Notes under the pieces: generated by a model
Told to the model about the DNA's origin: nothing
Seen by the model: the letters and a program-made list of their open reading frames with translations, nothing else
Databases searched by the model: none
Shown: positions 39,229 through 47,569 of the stretch, piece by piece
How positions within the stretch are numbered: position 1 is the first letter of the stretch
Layout: each line of letters opens with the position of its first letter
Made by a program: the position numbers and the translations under genes
Source of the DNA: Pantoea eucalypti
Lineage (GTDB): Bacteria; Pseudomonadota; Gammaproteobacteria; Enterobacterales; Enterobacteriaceae
Direction: 5' to 3'
Assembly (NCBI RefSeq): GCF_009646115.1
Contig: NZ_CP045720.1
Coordinates: 2,356,001 to 2,420,000, forward strand
DNA: 64,000 nucleotides

Positions 39229-40236
39229 TCAGCCACGCTCCTGAAGCAGTGCGGCGATCTCATCAATACCAAAGCGCACCGGATCCGTGGCCGGTAAGCC
39301 GAACTCAGCGCTGATTTCGGCGCAATAAGCGAGCGCCTCTTCTTCACTGTAATTGGAGGTGTTGATTGCAAAGCCAGCGAGCTGAACCGACTCACTGGTC
39401 ACCTGCGCGGCACGCAGATTGGCTTCCACGCACGCCTGCAGGCTGACCATGGGCTGGTGTGGCAAATGACGCATATGGGGACGTCCCATTTCATGACACA
39501 TCACCAGCCAGTGTGGTTGCGCACCGTGCATCAGCCCCATACTCACGCCCGCATAGGAGGGATGGAACAATGATCCCTGCCCTTCAACGATATCCCAGTG
39601 GTCCTCGTCATTCGCCGGTGACAGCGCTTCTGCGGCACCGGCAATAAAGTCAGCGATGACCGCATCCACAGCAATACCCTCCCCTGCGACCAGAATACCG
39701 GTCTGTCCCGTGGCACGAAAATCAGCTTTCATGCCGCGCGCACGCATCGCAGCTTCCAGCGCCAGAGAGGTGTACATCTTGCCCACAGAGCAGTCCGTAC
39801 CCACGGTCAGGATGCGCTTACCTGAGCGCTTCTTACCGCTGCCCACACTGAGCGCCGGACGCATATGACGCAGGTCAAACAGCGCAACACCAGCAACCTG
39901 CGCAAGCGCGACCAGTTCAGGTTCGTCCACCAGCCGATGGTGCAGACCACTGGCCACATTCATACCTGCCTGAATGGCACTTTTAATCGTTTCCAGCCAG
40001 TGTGCAGGCAGATAGCCGCCGGCATTAGCTGTGCCTAGTACCAGCGTTTTCGCGCCACGTGCTTTGGCGCCGGGAATATCCAGTTCATCCAGACCCAGAC
40101 TGACCGTGCAGCCCGGCAGTTTAATTTCGCCAACGCACTGCTCCGGCCGCCAGATATGAATACCGCGCGCCGTTTTTGCCGCGAGGGGATCGGTAACATC
40201 GCCAAGAAAGAGTAAATAGGGTTGTGGGATTAGCAT
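39229..40236 (-). CDS. DUF1611/DgcN-like protein (putative D-glutamate N-acetyltransferase)
   Basis: The 335-residue protein is a DUF1611 member: it has an N-terminal Rossmann-like domain (LGDVTDPLAAKTARGIHIW, VLGTANAGGYLP) and a P-loop-like C-terminal domain (ILTVGTDCSVGKMYTSLAL), then VEGQGSLFHPSYAGVS. DgcN in marine bacteria acetylates D-Glu before DgcA racemisation. It is the first gene of the peptide operon. ATG 40236 follows GAGAGACAAC; an in-frame start at 40278 is less likely. Confidence 0.83.
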   Translation of the reverse strand: MLIPQPYLLFLGDVTDPLAAKTARGIHIWRPEQCVGEIKLPGCTVSLGLDELDIPGAKARGAKTLVLGTANAGGYLPAHWLETIKSAIQAGMNVASGLHHRLVDEPELVALAQVAGVALFDLRHMRPALSVGSGKKRSGKRILTVGTDCSVGKMYTSLALEAAMRARGMKADFRATGQTGILVAGEGIAVDAVIADFIAGAAEALSPANDEDHWDIVEGQGSLFHPSYAGVSMGLMHGAQPHWLVMCHEMGRPHMRHLPHQPMVSLQACVEANLRAAQVTSESVQLAGFAINTSNYSEEEALAYCAEISAEFGLPATDPVRFGIDEIAALLQERG

Positions 40237-40262
40237 GTTGTCTCTCGTTTCAGCCAAAAGAT

Positions 40263-40300
40263 CAGGTTCTGAAACCACTATTTCATGCGTTCTGAAAGGT
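40263..40300. promoter_or_regulatory. Repeated TTCTGAAA boxes upstream of the peptide operon
   Basis: TTCTGAAA occurs at 40267-40274 and at 40290-40297, 23 bp apart (about two helical turns), 30-60 bp before the dgcN-like start. The first is followed by a mirrored TTTCA, making TGAAA-N7-TTTCA. This looks like an operator, but no regulator family is assigned. Confidence 0.4.
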
Positions 40301-40576
40301 GACGAATGCTTGTTTAGCAGGAGGGTATAACGGCAGGTTATAGCCAGAGGGAATAGTGATGATGGGTGAGTTTTTCAGGGGGTTTGGCACAGGGAATGGG
40401 TTCAAGCAAGGGGTGGGTCATAGGAAAAAGATTGCGTTCGGGGAGAAGGGATGGATATGGGCAAGGGGAGGAAATGGTTTATCCAGCACTTAATGCCACT
40501 GGTAGATTTGAAAAGTCGAACTACAGAAACATAGTTTGGCCGCCTTTGGAGTTAGTGAAATCACAAAATAATCAGC
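40301..40576. other. Backbone/accessory junction with G-rich plus strand
   Basis: No convincing gene. The plus strand has two clusters of four G-tracts at 40378-40417 and 40440-40473 (for example GGGAATGGG and AAGGGGTGGG). This marks the point where GC-rich backbone gives way to the AT-rich Rhs archive. A 79-codon plus-strand frame here looks like an artefact of the biased sequence. Confidence 0.4.
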
Positions 40577-40792
40577 TCACTGCTGGCAGTTTATTTTATC
40601 TCTAACTTGAGTGCGAATGATTACTTCATAAGCGTCTTGTTCGCATAGCCTGGCTTTATTAAACTCTTCTTCGCTTATCTCAGACTTAACATCTTTATTA
40701 GAAATCCCACCAGCATCATAGTTGATAAAATACTTTCCATCCTCTTGGGTAATAAACATGCCGTAGCCACTAAATATAGTCTTTCCCATCAT
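40577..40792 (-). CDS. Small orphan immunity-like protein
   Basis: The 71-residue acidic protein (FSGYGMFITQEDGKYFINYD, then SEEEFNKARLCEQDAYEVII) has an AAAGGAGTAA ribosome-binding site 5' of its ATG, so it looks expressed. Size, charge and its place at the end of the Rhs archive suggest an immunity protein whose toxin has been lost. No named family is claimed. Confidence 0.55.
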   Translation of the reverse strand: MMGKTIFSGYGMFITQEDGKYFINYDAGGISNKDVKSEISEEEFNKARLCEQDAYEVIIRTQVRDKINCQQ

Positions 40793-40846
40793 TTACTCCT
40801 TTCTTTAAACTATATTAATAAAAAATTCATTTACTGACTTTGTGAT

Positions 40847-41190
40847 CTATAATTTCATCTGGAATTCACCCAGAAGTATATACGCCAGGCGGCCAAAAAT
40901 TATTTGCACCCGTCTCATGCCATATAGAATACGCAGGTTCTGCTGAACTACTGATTTTCGCTGGGTGGACTCGCAATTCAGCGGGTTGCCTGCGCTATAC
41001 CAGAGTCGTTGTTCCTTAACTGCCTGCGCACCTTCCTGCGACAATAACCAACTGCCGTTATCGTATTTCTATCATGTCTGGCTGAACGTATATCATCACG
41101 ATTTTCAAGGCTCAGGACGTTACTGTAATCGAAGTCGCGCCGAAGAAACCTGAATTTTGCATGGCAATCCTCATTATCGAAATCTATCAA
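40847..41190 (-). pseudogene. Decayed rhs core fragment (leftmost)
   Basis: Scrambled pieces match the main Rhs protein: FLRRDFDYSNVLS corresponds to RRRDFDYGNNLI, SQEGAQAVKEQRLWYSAGNPL to SQDGAQPGNEQWRWDGAGNPL, and VQQNLRI to the YDQNLRM region. Frames shift and large parts are missing. This is the most degraded rhs relic and sits just downstream of effector-partner copy 1. Confidence 0.8.
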
Positions 41191-41223
41191 CGACAGGTCT
41201 GAGAGAAAAAAAGAAAAGATTCG

Positions 41224-41247
41224 CGGAAGGGGTATTCCGCGATAACA
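41224..41247 (-). repeat. Hairpin downstream of partner gene, copy 1
   Basis: TCGCGGAA-ggggt-ATTCCGCGA forms a stem just past the 193-codon gene. The same hairpin, in a perfect form, follows copies 2 and 3. There is no strong T-tract, so it is an RNA end or processing structure rather than a classical terminator. Confidence 0.6.
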
Positions 41248-41267
41248 GCACTAAAAACAACTACGGG

Positions 41268-41849
41268 TTATTTCATGCGACGCTGCTGGGCGACGCTAGC
41301 GAGGCGTTGTGTGCGGCAGTACATGGCAAACAGGACAAAACCCTGCCCATTCAGTACCCAGCGGGCACCCACTAAAGCAGCGAGTGCCAGAAGCAGCCAC
41401 AGGCCCGAGTGGCTAGCCGTAACAACGCTGTAGCTCAGGAGTAAAACAGTCGATATAAGCAACATTGCACAGACGTAAGCCAGTCCCGCCACACCAGTTG
41501 TATGGCCCCGCGCAAGCAGGTAACTGGCCGTGAGTATCGCGCCAATAACAACAATTGAGGGAACAAAAAAACTCAACGCATGTATCTGTGGGCTCAGAGG
41601 AGGTAACGCGTGCAGAAATGTCAGCAGATTAAATGCAAATGCAACCAGCAGCAGCATCAGCACTATTGCAACCGGGAAGCCGTTTTGCCGGGGCAGCGAC
41701 TCAGAAGGCTGTTTAAAATAGCGTTCAAGCTCTGAAGTGGAACGGGCAAGTATGGAATCATCCTGCCGTGCGATTGCCTGATCTATTTCGCGCCCCTGTT
41801 GCAGGAGTTCAGTGATATTTCGCCCGACAAGCCATGATAAAAATTGCAT
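41268..41849 (-). CDS. Four-TM partner protein, copy 1 (candidate immunity)
   Basis: The 193-residue protein has a soluble N-terminal helix-rich part (about 1-55) and four hydrophobic helices (about 59-80, 89-111, 117-138, 145-165), ending in a basic tail. It is almost identical to copies at 53450 and 59381. Its start overlaps the upstream effector stop (TAATG), so the two were translated together. Since the upstream gene in this copy is broken but this one is intact, retention as a protective immunity protein is the simplest reading. Function is inferred; no family is recognised. Confidence 0.75.
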   Translation of the reverse strand: MQFLSWLVGRNITELLQQGREIDQAIARQDDSILARSTSELERYFKQPSESLPRQNGFPVAIVLMLLLVAFAFNLLTFLHALPPLSPQIHALSFFVPSIVVIGAILTASYLLARGHTTGVAGLAYVCAMLLISTVLLLSYSVVTASHSGLWLLLALAALVGARWVLNGQGFVLFAMYCRTQRLASVAQQRRMK

Positions 41850-42431
41850 TAAATTACCGCCAGTGACTGGATTGTTCCCACGATGTAGCGTCCGGTACGC
41901 GGCACGTTACCTGGAGCAGCAATGATACCACTGACAGCACTGCCAGCCACAGCCGCTGCGCTCGTGACGACCTGTGCGAGTTGCTTAACAAGTTCTTTTT
42001 GCACCGGTTCTACAGGAAAACGTTTTGGATAGAGTCCTGCACGGATGGCGGCTTTAAGCTCTTTATTAGTTATACCCGGGTTTTGTGCCTTGATGATTAA
42101 TTCAGTAAGGCGCGCCCGGTCCTGCCTTGGATAGTTCCTGAGCCACTCCGTGGCTTTTAAAGAAGAGACCGATTTCATTGCTCGCCATGTTGCCAGAGCT
42201 TCTTTTAATGCACCGCCCACACTGGCAAGTGAAATGATGACGCTGACCAGGCCGGACAAGATAACGCTGTGCGCCATCTGCATAGATGATGCCAGCCTGA
42301 TAAAACTCCCGCGTACAATCCATTGCCGCACCCAGCGCTTTGAAATCAAAATCGGGTGCCCCATAACCGGTCAGTCTCGCGATGTCATAACCCGGTAAGT
42401 TATTTTCGGGATTCATTCCTGGCAGGTTCAT
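41849..42431 (-). pseudogene. Putative membrane-active effector, copy 1 (internal deletion)
   Basis: The N-terminus (LPGMNPENNLPGYDIARLTG, about 64 codons) is intact and has a strong AAGGAGATAAA ribosome-binding site. Relative to the intact copy at 54031-54993, 380 bp are missing at the junction 42235/42236, equal to 54418-54797 there. 380 is not a multiple of three, so the downstream part is out of frame. The hydrophobic central segment is lost. The C-terminal half (ALKEALATWRAMKS to IQSLAVI) remains as an out-of-frame relic. Confidence 0.85.
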
Positions 42432-42879
42432 TTTATCTCCTTATAAGCTCAACAGGGTAAAAATAGATTTCTTGAGATATTAAATTTGAAGAGAAAAACC
42501 AGTCATTATCACATCAGTTTTATATATCGTTAAGCATACAACCCACAAAAAACCCTATCATTTTTTGATTGAAAAAAATGCTAGATGCTCCATTTATTAT
42601 CACTGCAATAATGACATCAAATAGCAACCATAAATTCCATCAGAAAAAGATCATAACAAATTATTTAGCATCTGAAATAGAATTCACCATGCCCCTGCCA
42701 TCGTGAATATATCGCTAGCAGGTCTGCTTGCCATTCCTTCCAGCAGCAAAGGAATAAAAAATCGCTATCGAACATTCGCATCCATCATATAGAGCCAACT
42801 TATAAATATTGGCAACTTGTTAATATGTCATTGCACAAATATTATAAAATAAGATCTTGATAAGACTGGTAATTTAAAA
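42432..42879. other. AT-rich gap between effector copy 1 and immunity A copy 1
   Basis: 448 bp without a recognisable gene. The first about 60 bp upstream of the effector start match the same position in copy 2 (ribosome-binding site and CTCAACAGGG segment), so a promoter for the effector pair is likely here. The remainder diverges. Confidence 0.4.
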
Positions 42880-43353
42880 TCAGCCCCACTCAATGTATAT
42901 CCCACAATTAAATGATCTCTCTTCCGACTGTACCGTTATCTCTCCCCATTCAAAATTCCAAACATGACCATAAGGAGGATCTTTTAATTCACCCTTATAA
43001 TTATTGGGATATCTATTAAGCATCCATTCAAACATTCTTTTTTCTTCTTCCTTTAAAGCCTTTACATTGGCTCTTTTTTCCCAATCAGATAGACTTTTAT
43101 AAAAATCACCGGTTTTGCTAGTGAGGAAAACAAGCGCCTTGAAAGAAAAAACAGCCGGATTGAATTCCACAGTAAATGGTTCATCGTGCCAACTGACGTC
43201 TTCTAAAAAAAAACGATATTTTCCAACTGATGTCAGATCATCAACTGAATTAAAAAAAAAGGACTTAGTAAAAGCCTCGTAAGATGAAAGATCTATTTCA
43301 CTCCCATCTATATGTAAAGCTCCACTTGACTCGTCTAAATTCATTATTTTCAT
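42880..43353 (-). CDS. Immunity protein A, copy 1
   Basis: The 157-residue cytoplasmic protein is about 75% similar by eye to the one at 57366: shared [24 protein letters not shown] start, [22 protein letters not shown] and [18 protein letters not shown]. Its ATG overlaps the end of toxin tip A by four bases, an arrangement kept in all three copies, which supports toxin-immunity pairing. Confidence 0.8.
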   Translation of the reverse strand: MKIMNLDESSGALHIDGSEIDLSSYEAFTKSFFFNSVDDLTSVGKYRFFLEDVSWHDEPFTVEFNPAVFSFKALVFLTSKTGDFYKSLSDWEKRANVKALKEEEKRMFEWMLNRYPNNYKGELKDPPYGHVWNFEWGEITVQSEERSFNCGIYIEWG

Positions 43354-43757
43354 ATGTCAATTACTTTTCCAGGTTTCAGTTTAAGCCGAGCTTCTTCCGG
43401 AATATAGAACTGCAGCCCTCCCCCTTCTCCATGTTTAGGATTAGCTTCAGCACGCCCTCTGGCTACAAATATATCTTCTGTAACGTAATAAGCTCTCACC
43501 TTTGAACGCATTGGATATGCTGGGTTCAACTCAACTTGCAAAGCTTCATGATAGCCAAGTGGATCACCTTTATGTTGTCTGACTGTAGGATGGCTTACAG
43601 TATATGCAGGTAACTGATCTCCATTAGGATGAAGGGCATAAAGTATCGTACCTTTTTTTATTACCGTATTCTCATAAACATCGACACCTGGATAAGATTT
43701 ATTCCCTGGTCCCTGCCACTGCGTTGCTTCTTTCGCAGGGTTGTTACACTTCATCAA
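43350..43757 (-). CDS. Displaced Rhs toxin tip A, copy 1
   Basis: About 135 residues: after KCNNPAKEAT come [49 protein letters not shown] and [19 protein letters not shown]. It continues from the Rhs DPxGL boundary, but here the Trp codon of DPWGL is TAG, so the tip is cut from the core. A start at ATG 43754 (or TTG 43757) with AGGGG upstream could still express it. The catalytic type is not recognised. It is probably a silent donor cassette. Confidence 0.7.
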   Translation of the reverse strand: MMKCNNPAKEATQWQGPGNKSYPGVDVYENTVIKKGTILYALHPNGDQLPAYTVSHPTVRQHKGDPLGYHEALQVELNPAYPMRSKVRAYYVTEDIFVARGRAEANPKHGEGGGLQFYIPEEARLKLKPGKVIDI

Positions 43758-44133
43758 CCCCTACGGATCCACCCACCCCAGCGCATTCGGCGCATACTGG
43801 TAAAGGTTGAGCCCGCCAGCCAGCCCTATCGGGTCCTGCTGGGTGAACCGTCCGCTGTCCGGGTCATAATAACGAAACAGATTGTAGTGCAGTCCGGTTG
43901 ATTCGGCCCCTCCGGTGCCTCACCCCCTTGAGGCCATCGCTGAAGCGATGTTCAAATTTGCTTATGCAAATTAGTCCCGGTCCAGGTACTGGCCCTGCAT
44001 CCGCAGATTCTGCTCCACCACCGGAACTCGCTCGCTGGATTCACGCAGCAGCTTGACCCACGGGCTGTTGATCCCTTCCCAGGCTTTTTGCCCTTCACTG
44101 TCAGTCAGCAACTTCGGCATCCCGTTGGCCGCA
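43758..44133 (-). pseudogene. Displaced rhs C-terminal core fragment 1
   Basis: The minus strand matches the end of the Rhs core ([20 protein letters not shown] and the LLTDSEGQKAWEGINSPWG region). It contains the 75-bp insert (43900-43974) that puts a TAA directly after the conserved DRD, and a TAG in DPWGL. The fragment breaks off at 44131-44133 within AANGMP and abuts the immunity B-like gene. Confidence 0.88.
43900..43974 (-). repeat. Rhs-core insert, copy 1 (75 bp)
   Basis: The insert lies between CAGTCCGGTT and TCCCGGTCC, which are contiguous in the intact rhs at 61492-61512. It contains CATCGCTTCAGCGATG and an AATTTGC...GCAAATT-like dyad (here with one mismatch). Confidence 0.88.
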
Positions 44134-44389
44134 GATATGTAGACACTGCTTTCTCAGCATCTGACATTTTAAAAAGCAATGGGTTATCGTAATCATTATA
44201 AATTTCCAAATAAGCTTTTACTGAGTTGTGGATGTCATTGTGCTCAAGACTTTCATTCACTATTTTTTTTATTGTAAGTTCATACTTTTTAATAACATCA
44301 TCAAGCTTATTTTTTCCATAATTGTTAGTTTCATGTTTTATTAATAATAAAGTATCATTCAGGATTTTTATAACTTCACTCTTTTTCAT
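44105..44389 (-). CDS. Immunity protein B, copy 1 (C-terminus replaced by rhs sequence)
   Basis: The 94-codon frame begins KKSEVIKILNDTLLLIKHET and matches the immunity at 55902 in the segment YLEIYNDYDNPLLFKMSDAEKAVSTYL (compare YAEMYNDYLHAITDVMSKIEKSVDAYL). Its last residues (RPTGCRSC) are read from rhs sequence past a recombination junction near 44133, so the native C-terminus is lost by only a few residues. It may still fold. Confidence 0.65.
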   Translation of the reverse strand: MKKSEVIKILNDTLLLIKHETNNYGKNKLDDVIKKYELTIKKIVNESLEHNDIHNSVKAYLEIYNDYDNPLLFKMSDAEKAVSTYLRPTGCRSC

Positions 44390-44449
44390 ATTAAAACCTA
44401 TGGCGTGTTAATTTTTTTAAAATTTAAAATCTAACTCTGTTCCCATTCT

Positions 44450-44816
44450 CGAGGAGGAATTATTTTTTCAGCTTAACCATTAAAGATTGCACCAGATTTT
44501 GTTACTTGAGGGGCAACTTAAGCAATCTACATTATTGTACCCTTAGGTACCAGTCTTGTATTTTTCGATTCAGGTAGCAACGCAGCATCAATTTTTGGTT
44601 GAATACGACCACCTGCACTTGATGTTGAGACGAATGAACCGCCCACATCAGCCCGTCCTCCATAAACACGGTATAAGACAATATATTATGTTGTAATAAC
44701 AGTTTCGTAATCACTATTTGTAAATATAGCAGCGAGTGATTCTGCAAGGGGCCTTTTCTTAATTTCTTTATATTTTCCTTGAATTTTTTACAATTCAACC
44801 CCCACGGATCCACCAA
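44450..44816 (-). pseudogene. Displaced toxin tip B, copy 1 (frameshifted)
   Basis: After [19 protein letters not shown] the frame is lost, but other frames recover [20 protein letters not shown] and [18 protein letters not shown] and VPKGTI, matching tip B at 56186-56611 ([37 protein letters not shown]). At least two frameshifts and a shortened end make it nonfunctional. Confidence 0.82.
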
Positions 44817-45787
44817 CCTCAGCGCATTCGGCGCATACTGGTAAAGGTTGATCCCGTCTGCCAGCCCTATCGGATCCTGCTGGGTAAACCGTCCGCTGTC
44901 CGGGTCATAATAACGAAACAGATTGTAGTGCAGTCCGGTTGATTGGGCCCCTGCTGTGCCTCACCCCAGGGGCCATCGCTGAAGCGATGTTCAAATTTGC
45001 TAAAGAAAGTCAGTCCCGGTCCGGGTACTGGCCCTGCATCCGCAGGTTCTGCTCCACCATCGGAAATCGCTCGCTTGATTCACGCAGCAGCTTGCCCCAC
45101 GGGCTGTTATTTCCTTCCCAGGCTTTTTGCCCTTCACTGTCAGTCAGCAACTTCGGCATCCCGTTGGCCGCATTATGGAACCAGTAAATCTCCGGGCTTT
45201 CCACCCCATCAATACGCCCCAGGGGCTCATAGCTCTGGCTATCGCTGTACACATAGGTCAGCGGAGTGCCATCGTGGATCTCCTGCAGCAGGCGATAGCC
45301 TTCCCACACAAAGCGCGTCGTGATGGCGTTGTCAGACGGTCTTCCCAGTAACAGCGGCTGGCTGGTTTTACTGATGCGGCGTCCCAGCGGATCGTAGCGA
45401 AAACTCACCTTAGTGAGCGTCTTGTTAGGGTCGCGCGGCTCGCTGCTCACCTTCGTAAGACGATGCTTACCATTGTAACGGTAGTGCCAGCGGGTATGCC
45501 CTTCATCTCTCTCAGTGGTAAGGCCATGAATGTCATATTGCCAGCGAATACCGTGCAGTCCGGTGACACGGTTATGCACCACATGCGTTGCAGTATGACG
45601 ATCCAGCTGGTTGCCTGCGCCATCCCAGCGCCACTGTTCATAACCCGGCTGCGCACCGTCCTGTGACAACAGCCGACCAGCGTTATCGTAGTTCTTTAAT
45701 GTCTGGCTGAACGGATTATCGTCGCGCTCTTCACGGATCAGGTTGCTGCCATAATCGAAGTCGCGGCGACGGGACCAGACGCGCAGC
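44817..45787 (-). pseudogene. Displaced rhs C-terminal core fragment 2
   Basis: A long frame (about 220 codons from 45669 plus the 5' part to 45787) matches the main Rhs from RRRDFDYG to LRMQGQYPDRD, with [20 protein letters not shown] beyond the insert. A 73-bp insert at 44941-45013 introduces TGA after DRD. Similarity with the intact gene ends abruptly at 45787. Confidence 0.9.
44941..45013 (-). repeat. Rhs-core insert, copy 2 (73 bp)
   Basis: Same site as the other copies, with CATCGCTTCAGCGATG preserved and the AATTTGC dyad partly decayed. Confidence 0.85.
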
Positions 45788-45893
45788 GCATATAGGATAA
45801 GAGGTGAACGCTTAGCAGACGACCTTAGATATTACATAACGAAAAGATGAATAATATTGGCCTATCAATTTCACTGCGGCTTTAACATTTTAT

Positions 45894-46121
45894 TTAGCAT
45901 CCCAGCATGTGTTTTAATCTCGCCAAAAATGCTTTGCATGCGGATTCTTCATCGGCGTAGCATCTTTCGTCAGTACGATGACTTCTTTCACTATAAAATA
46001 TCTTCCAAAGCAACCCTTCATAGATCAAACATAAAGATTCATTAGATATATATTCAATCGAATAGCTGTCCGCTGGAATATCCATAGATGATAACGTTTT
46101 GATTAATAACTTCTTATCCAC
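45894..46121 (-). CDS. Immunity-like protein next to TNT-like toxin relic
   Basis: The 75-residue protein (DKKLLIKTLSSMDIPADSYS, then IYEGLLWKIFYSERSHRTDE) starts at GTG 46121 with an AGGAAGG site. It overlaps the end of a toxin C-terminus by 8 bases. The W-x-V/I-FYSER pattern with a following Cys/Ala-rich helix is common in small polymorphic-toxin immunity proteins. It looks intact, whereas its toxin is only a tail. Confidence 0.7.
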   Translation of the reverse strand: MDKKLLIKTLSSMDIPADSYSIEYISNESLCLIYEGLLWKIFYSERSHRTDERCYADEESACKAFLARLKHMLGC

Positions 46122-46233
46122 ATTGCCTTCCTGTTTTAACTTCTTTTAAATGTCCGGAATCAATTATAGACTTCATTGATTCTGGCAAAAGATATTGTAC
46201 ACCTAAACCAATCTCACCAAACCAGGGTGCTAT
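46114..46233 (-). pseudogene. C-terminal relic of a TNT-like (NAD-glycohydrolase) toxin
   Basis: The last about 39 codons of a toxin remain: APWFGEIGLGVQYLLP followed by ESMKSIIDSGHLKEV. The PWFG...G.QY.LP...SI..L...G.L.EV pattern is that of the TNT domain end, as in the mycobacterial necrotising toxin. Everything 5' is replaced by an Eag-chaperone relic. Confidence 0.5.
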
Positions 46234-46254
46234 TTTACTTTCTGGCTCTCGGGA

Positions 46255-46491
46255 CATTATCCACACCCGCCATTACGCGTACAAATTCACTCTGCTGGAT
46301 ATAACACATCTGACTCCGCAACGTGTCCCAATGACGCTTCAATTCTTTTCCGCATCACTGTCCTCAGCAATAACACCGCGGCTTACAACCCCTGCCAGCC
46401 CACTGGCTTCGTCGCGGAGAATATTCATGGTGGTGTCCTGCCAGGCAGCAGGAAAAAGCGAAAAGGCGCCCTCATTGAATTTGTAATTCAT
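46255..46491 (-). pseudogene. Eag/DUF1795-type T6SS effector chaperone relic
   Basis: From ATG 46491: NYKFNEGAFSLFPAAWQDT, TMNILRDEASGLAG, then a one-base loss at about 46343-46349 shifts the frame. The continuation (LKRHWDTLRSQM, QQSEFVRVMAG) is read in the next frame. This is the start of EagR/DcrB-like chaperones that load PAAR-Rhs effectors onto the T6SS spike. The 3' half is missing. Confidence 0.7.
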
Positions 46492-46577
46492 ATTGGTGGT
46501 CCGTTTTATTAATTTTTTATGCTGGGTGGAATCAGGCTATGGAATTCGCCATCAAAGTTATCGGCATTAGTGAGTAG

Positions 46578-47354
46578 CTATGTATTATCACGCGCAACTT
46601 TAATATCAAAAAGCTGATGTTTAATATGAGGATCGCCACCACAACTGCTGTCGTGATGATCTTCACGAACCGTGATGACAAAGAAACGTTTATTACTGCT
46701 ATCGTCGGGATCGTACCGCAGGCAGTTATCATCGAGGCTGGTCAGGTGCCAGGTATGAATCGCTTCCGTGGCGGCAATGATAGCCTGGTCAGCGCTGATT
46801 TCGCTTTGCTCTGCACCCAGGTCTGTTTTCAACATGACGGAGCTGAACTCCCCCTGGTCAATCTGGAACATTAATTGTTTCCCGCCCGACGTGTGTACAA
46901 GCCAGTGCTGATTATCACTATTATCCTCTTTTCCTGGTCCATAGGCTTGTTGAACCTGTTCCGTGCTATCACCTACCCCAATATTCTGGGCCGTTGGCAC
47001 GCTGGCACTTCTCAGAAGGATCTCAGCCAGAACCGTATGGCTGGCATCTCCAGCCGCCGCAGCGCTGAACGACTCAAAGCCGTCCTAGCTAAGCTGAAGA
47101 TAGTTGTACTGCTGATTATTGATGGCCACTTTTCCGGCCAGAACTGAACTCAGGGCCTTGCCTGCGCGTACGAAATTTTCGTTGCTCCAGGTGTCACCTG
47201 AAGTGAAAACATAATCGTTCAGCAGAACGGAAAAATCGCCCTCGTAAAGAGCAGGAAGAGACGATTCAGTGCTGGATTCTGCACTTGCAATGCAGGATAA
47301 AAACAGGATAACAGGCACAAATATAAGACTGGCGAAAAAACGATTCATAATCAT
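46578..47354 (-). pseudogene. Exported protein interrupted by an in-frame TAG
   Basis: Two frames, 47354-47085 and 47084-46578, are in the same phase and separated only by an amber codon at 47085-47087. The first begins with a signal peptide (NRFFASLIFVPVILFLSCIA); the second continues without a break (DGFESFSAAAAGDASHTVLA, then GVGDSTEQVQQAYGPG). A read-through product would be 257 residues. Since prfA (RF1) is present, the codon should be a stop, so the gene is probably freshly inactivated. Family unknown; probably a periplasmic immunity protein. Confidence 0.75.
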
Positions 47355-47569
47355 TGGATTTTATCAGAGCCAGGGGCTTAACATAATAAGTCACATTTAT
47401 TCACTAATGCAGCGTAAAAAAATCACTAAATATTAAATATTTACATTTCAAAAATATTTGTTGGGTGGAGAGAAAATATCACCACCCCAAGAAAAATCAC
47501 AGCATCAACCAAGGTTATTCATAGCATTTGAAAAGAAGTAATAATATCAAATGAGAATCATAAAAATCA

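Noticed and set aside
40366..40605. Plus-strand 79-codon frame
   Set aside because: Low-complexity purine-rich sequence with no convincing start site or similarity. It also overlaps the start of the archive on the opposite strand.
47085..47087. Amber codon as a recoded amino acid
   Set aside because: A normal release factor 1 gene is present at 20932-22014 and no tRNA or pyrrolysine-type gene was seen, so a plain stop is simplest.
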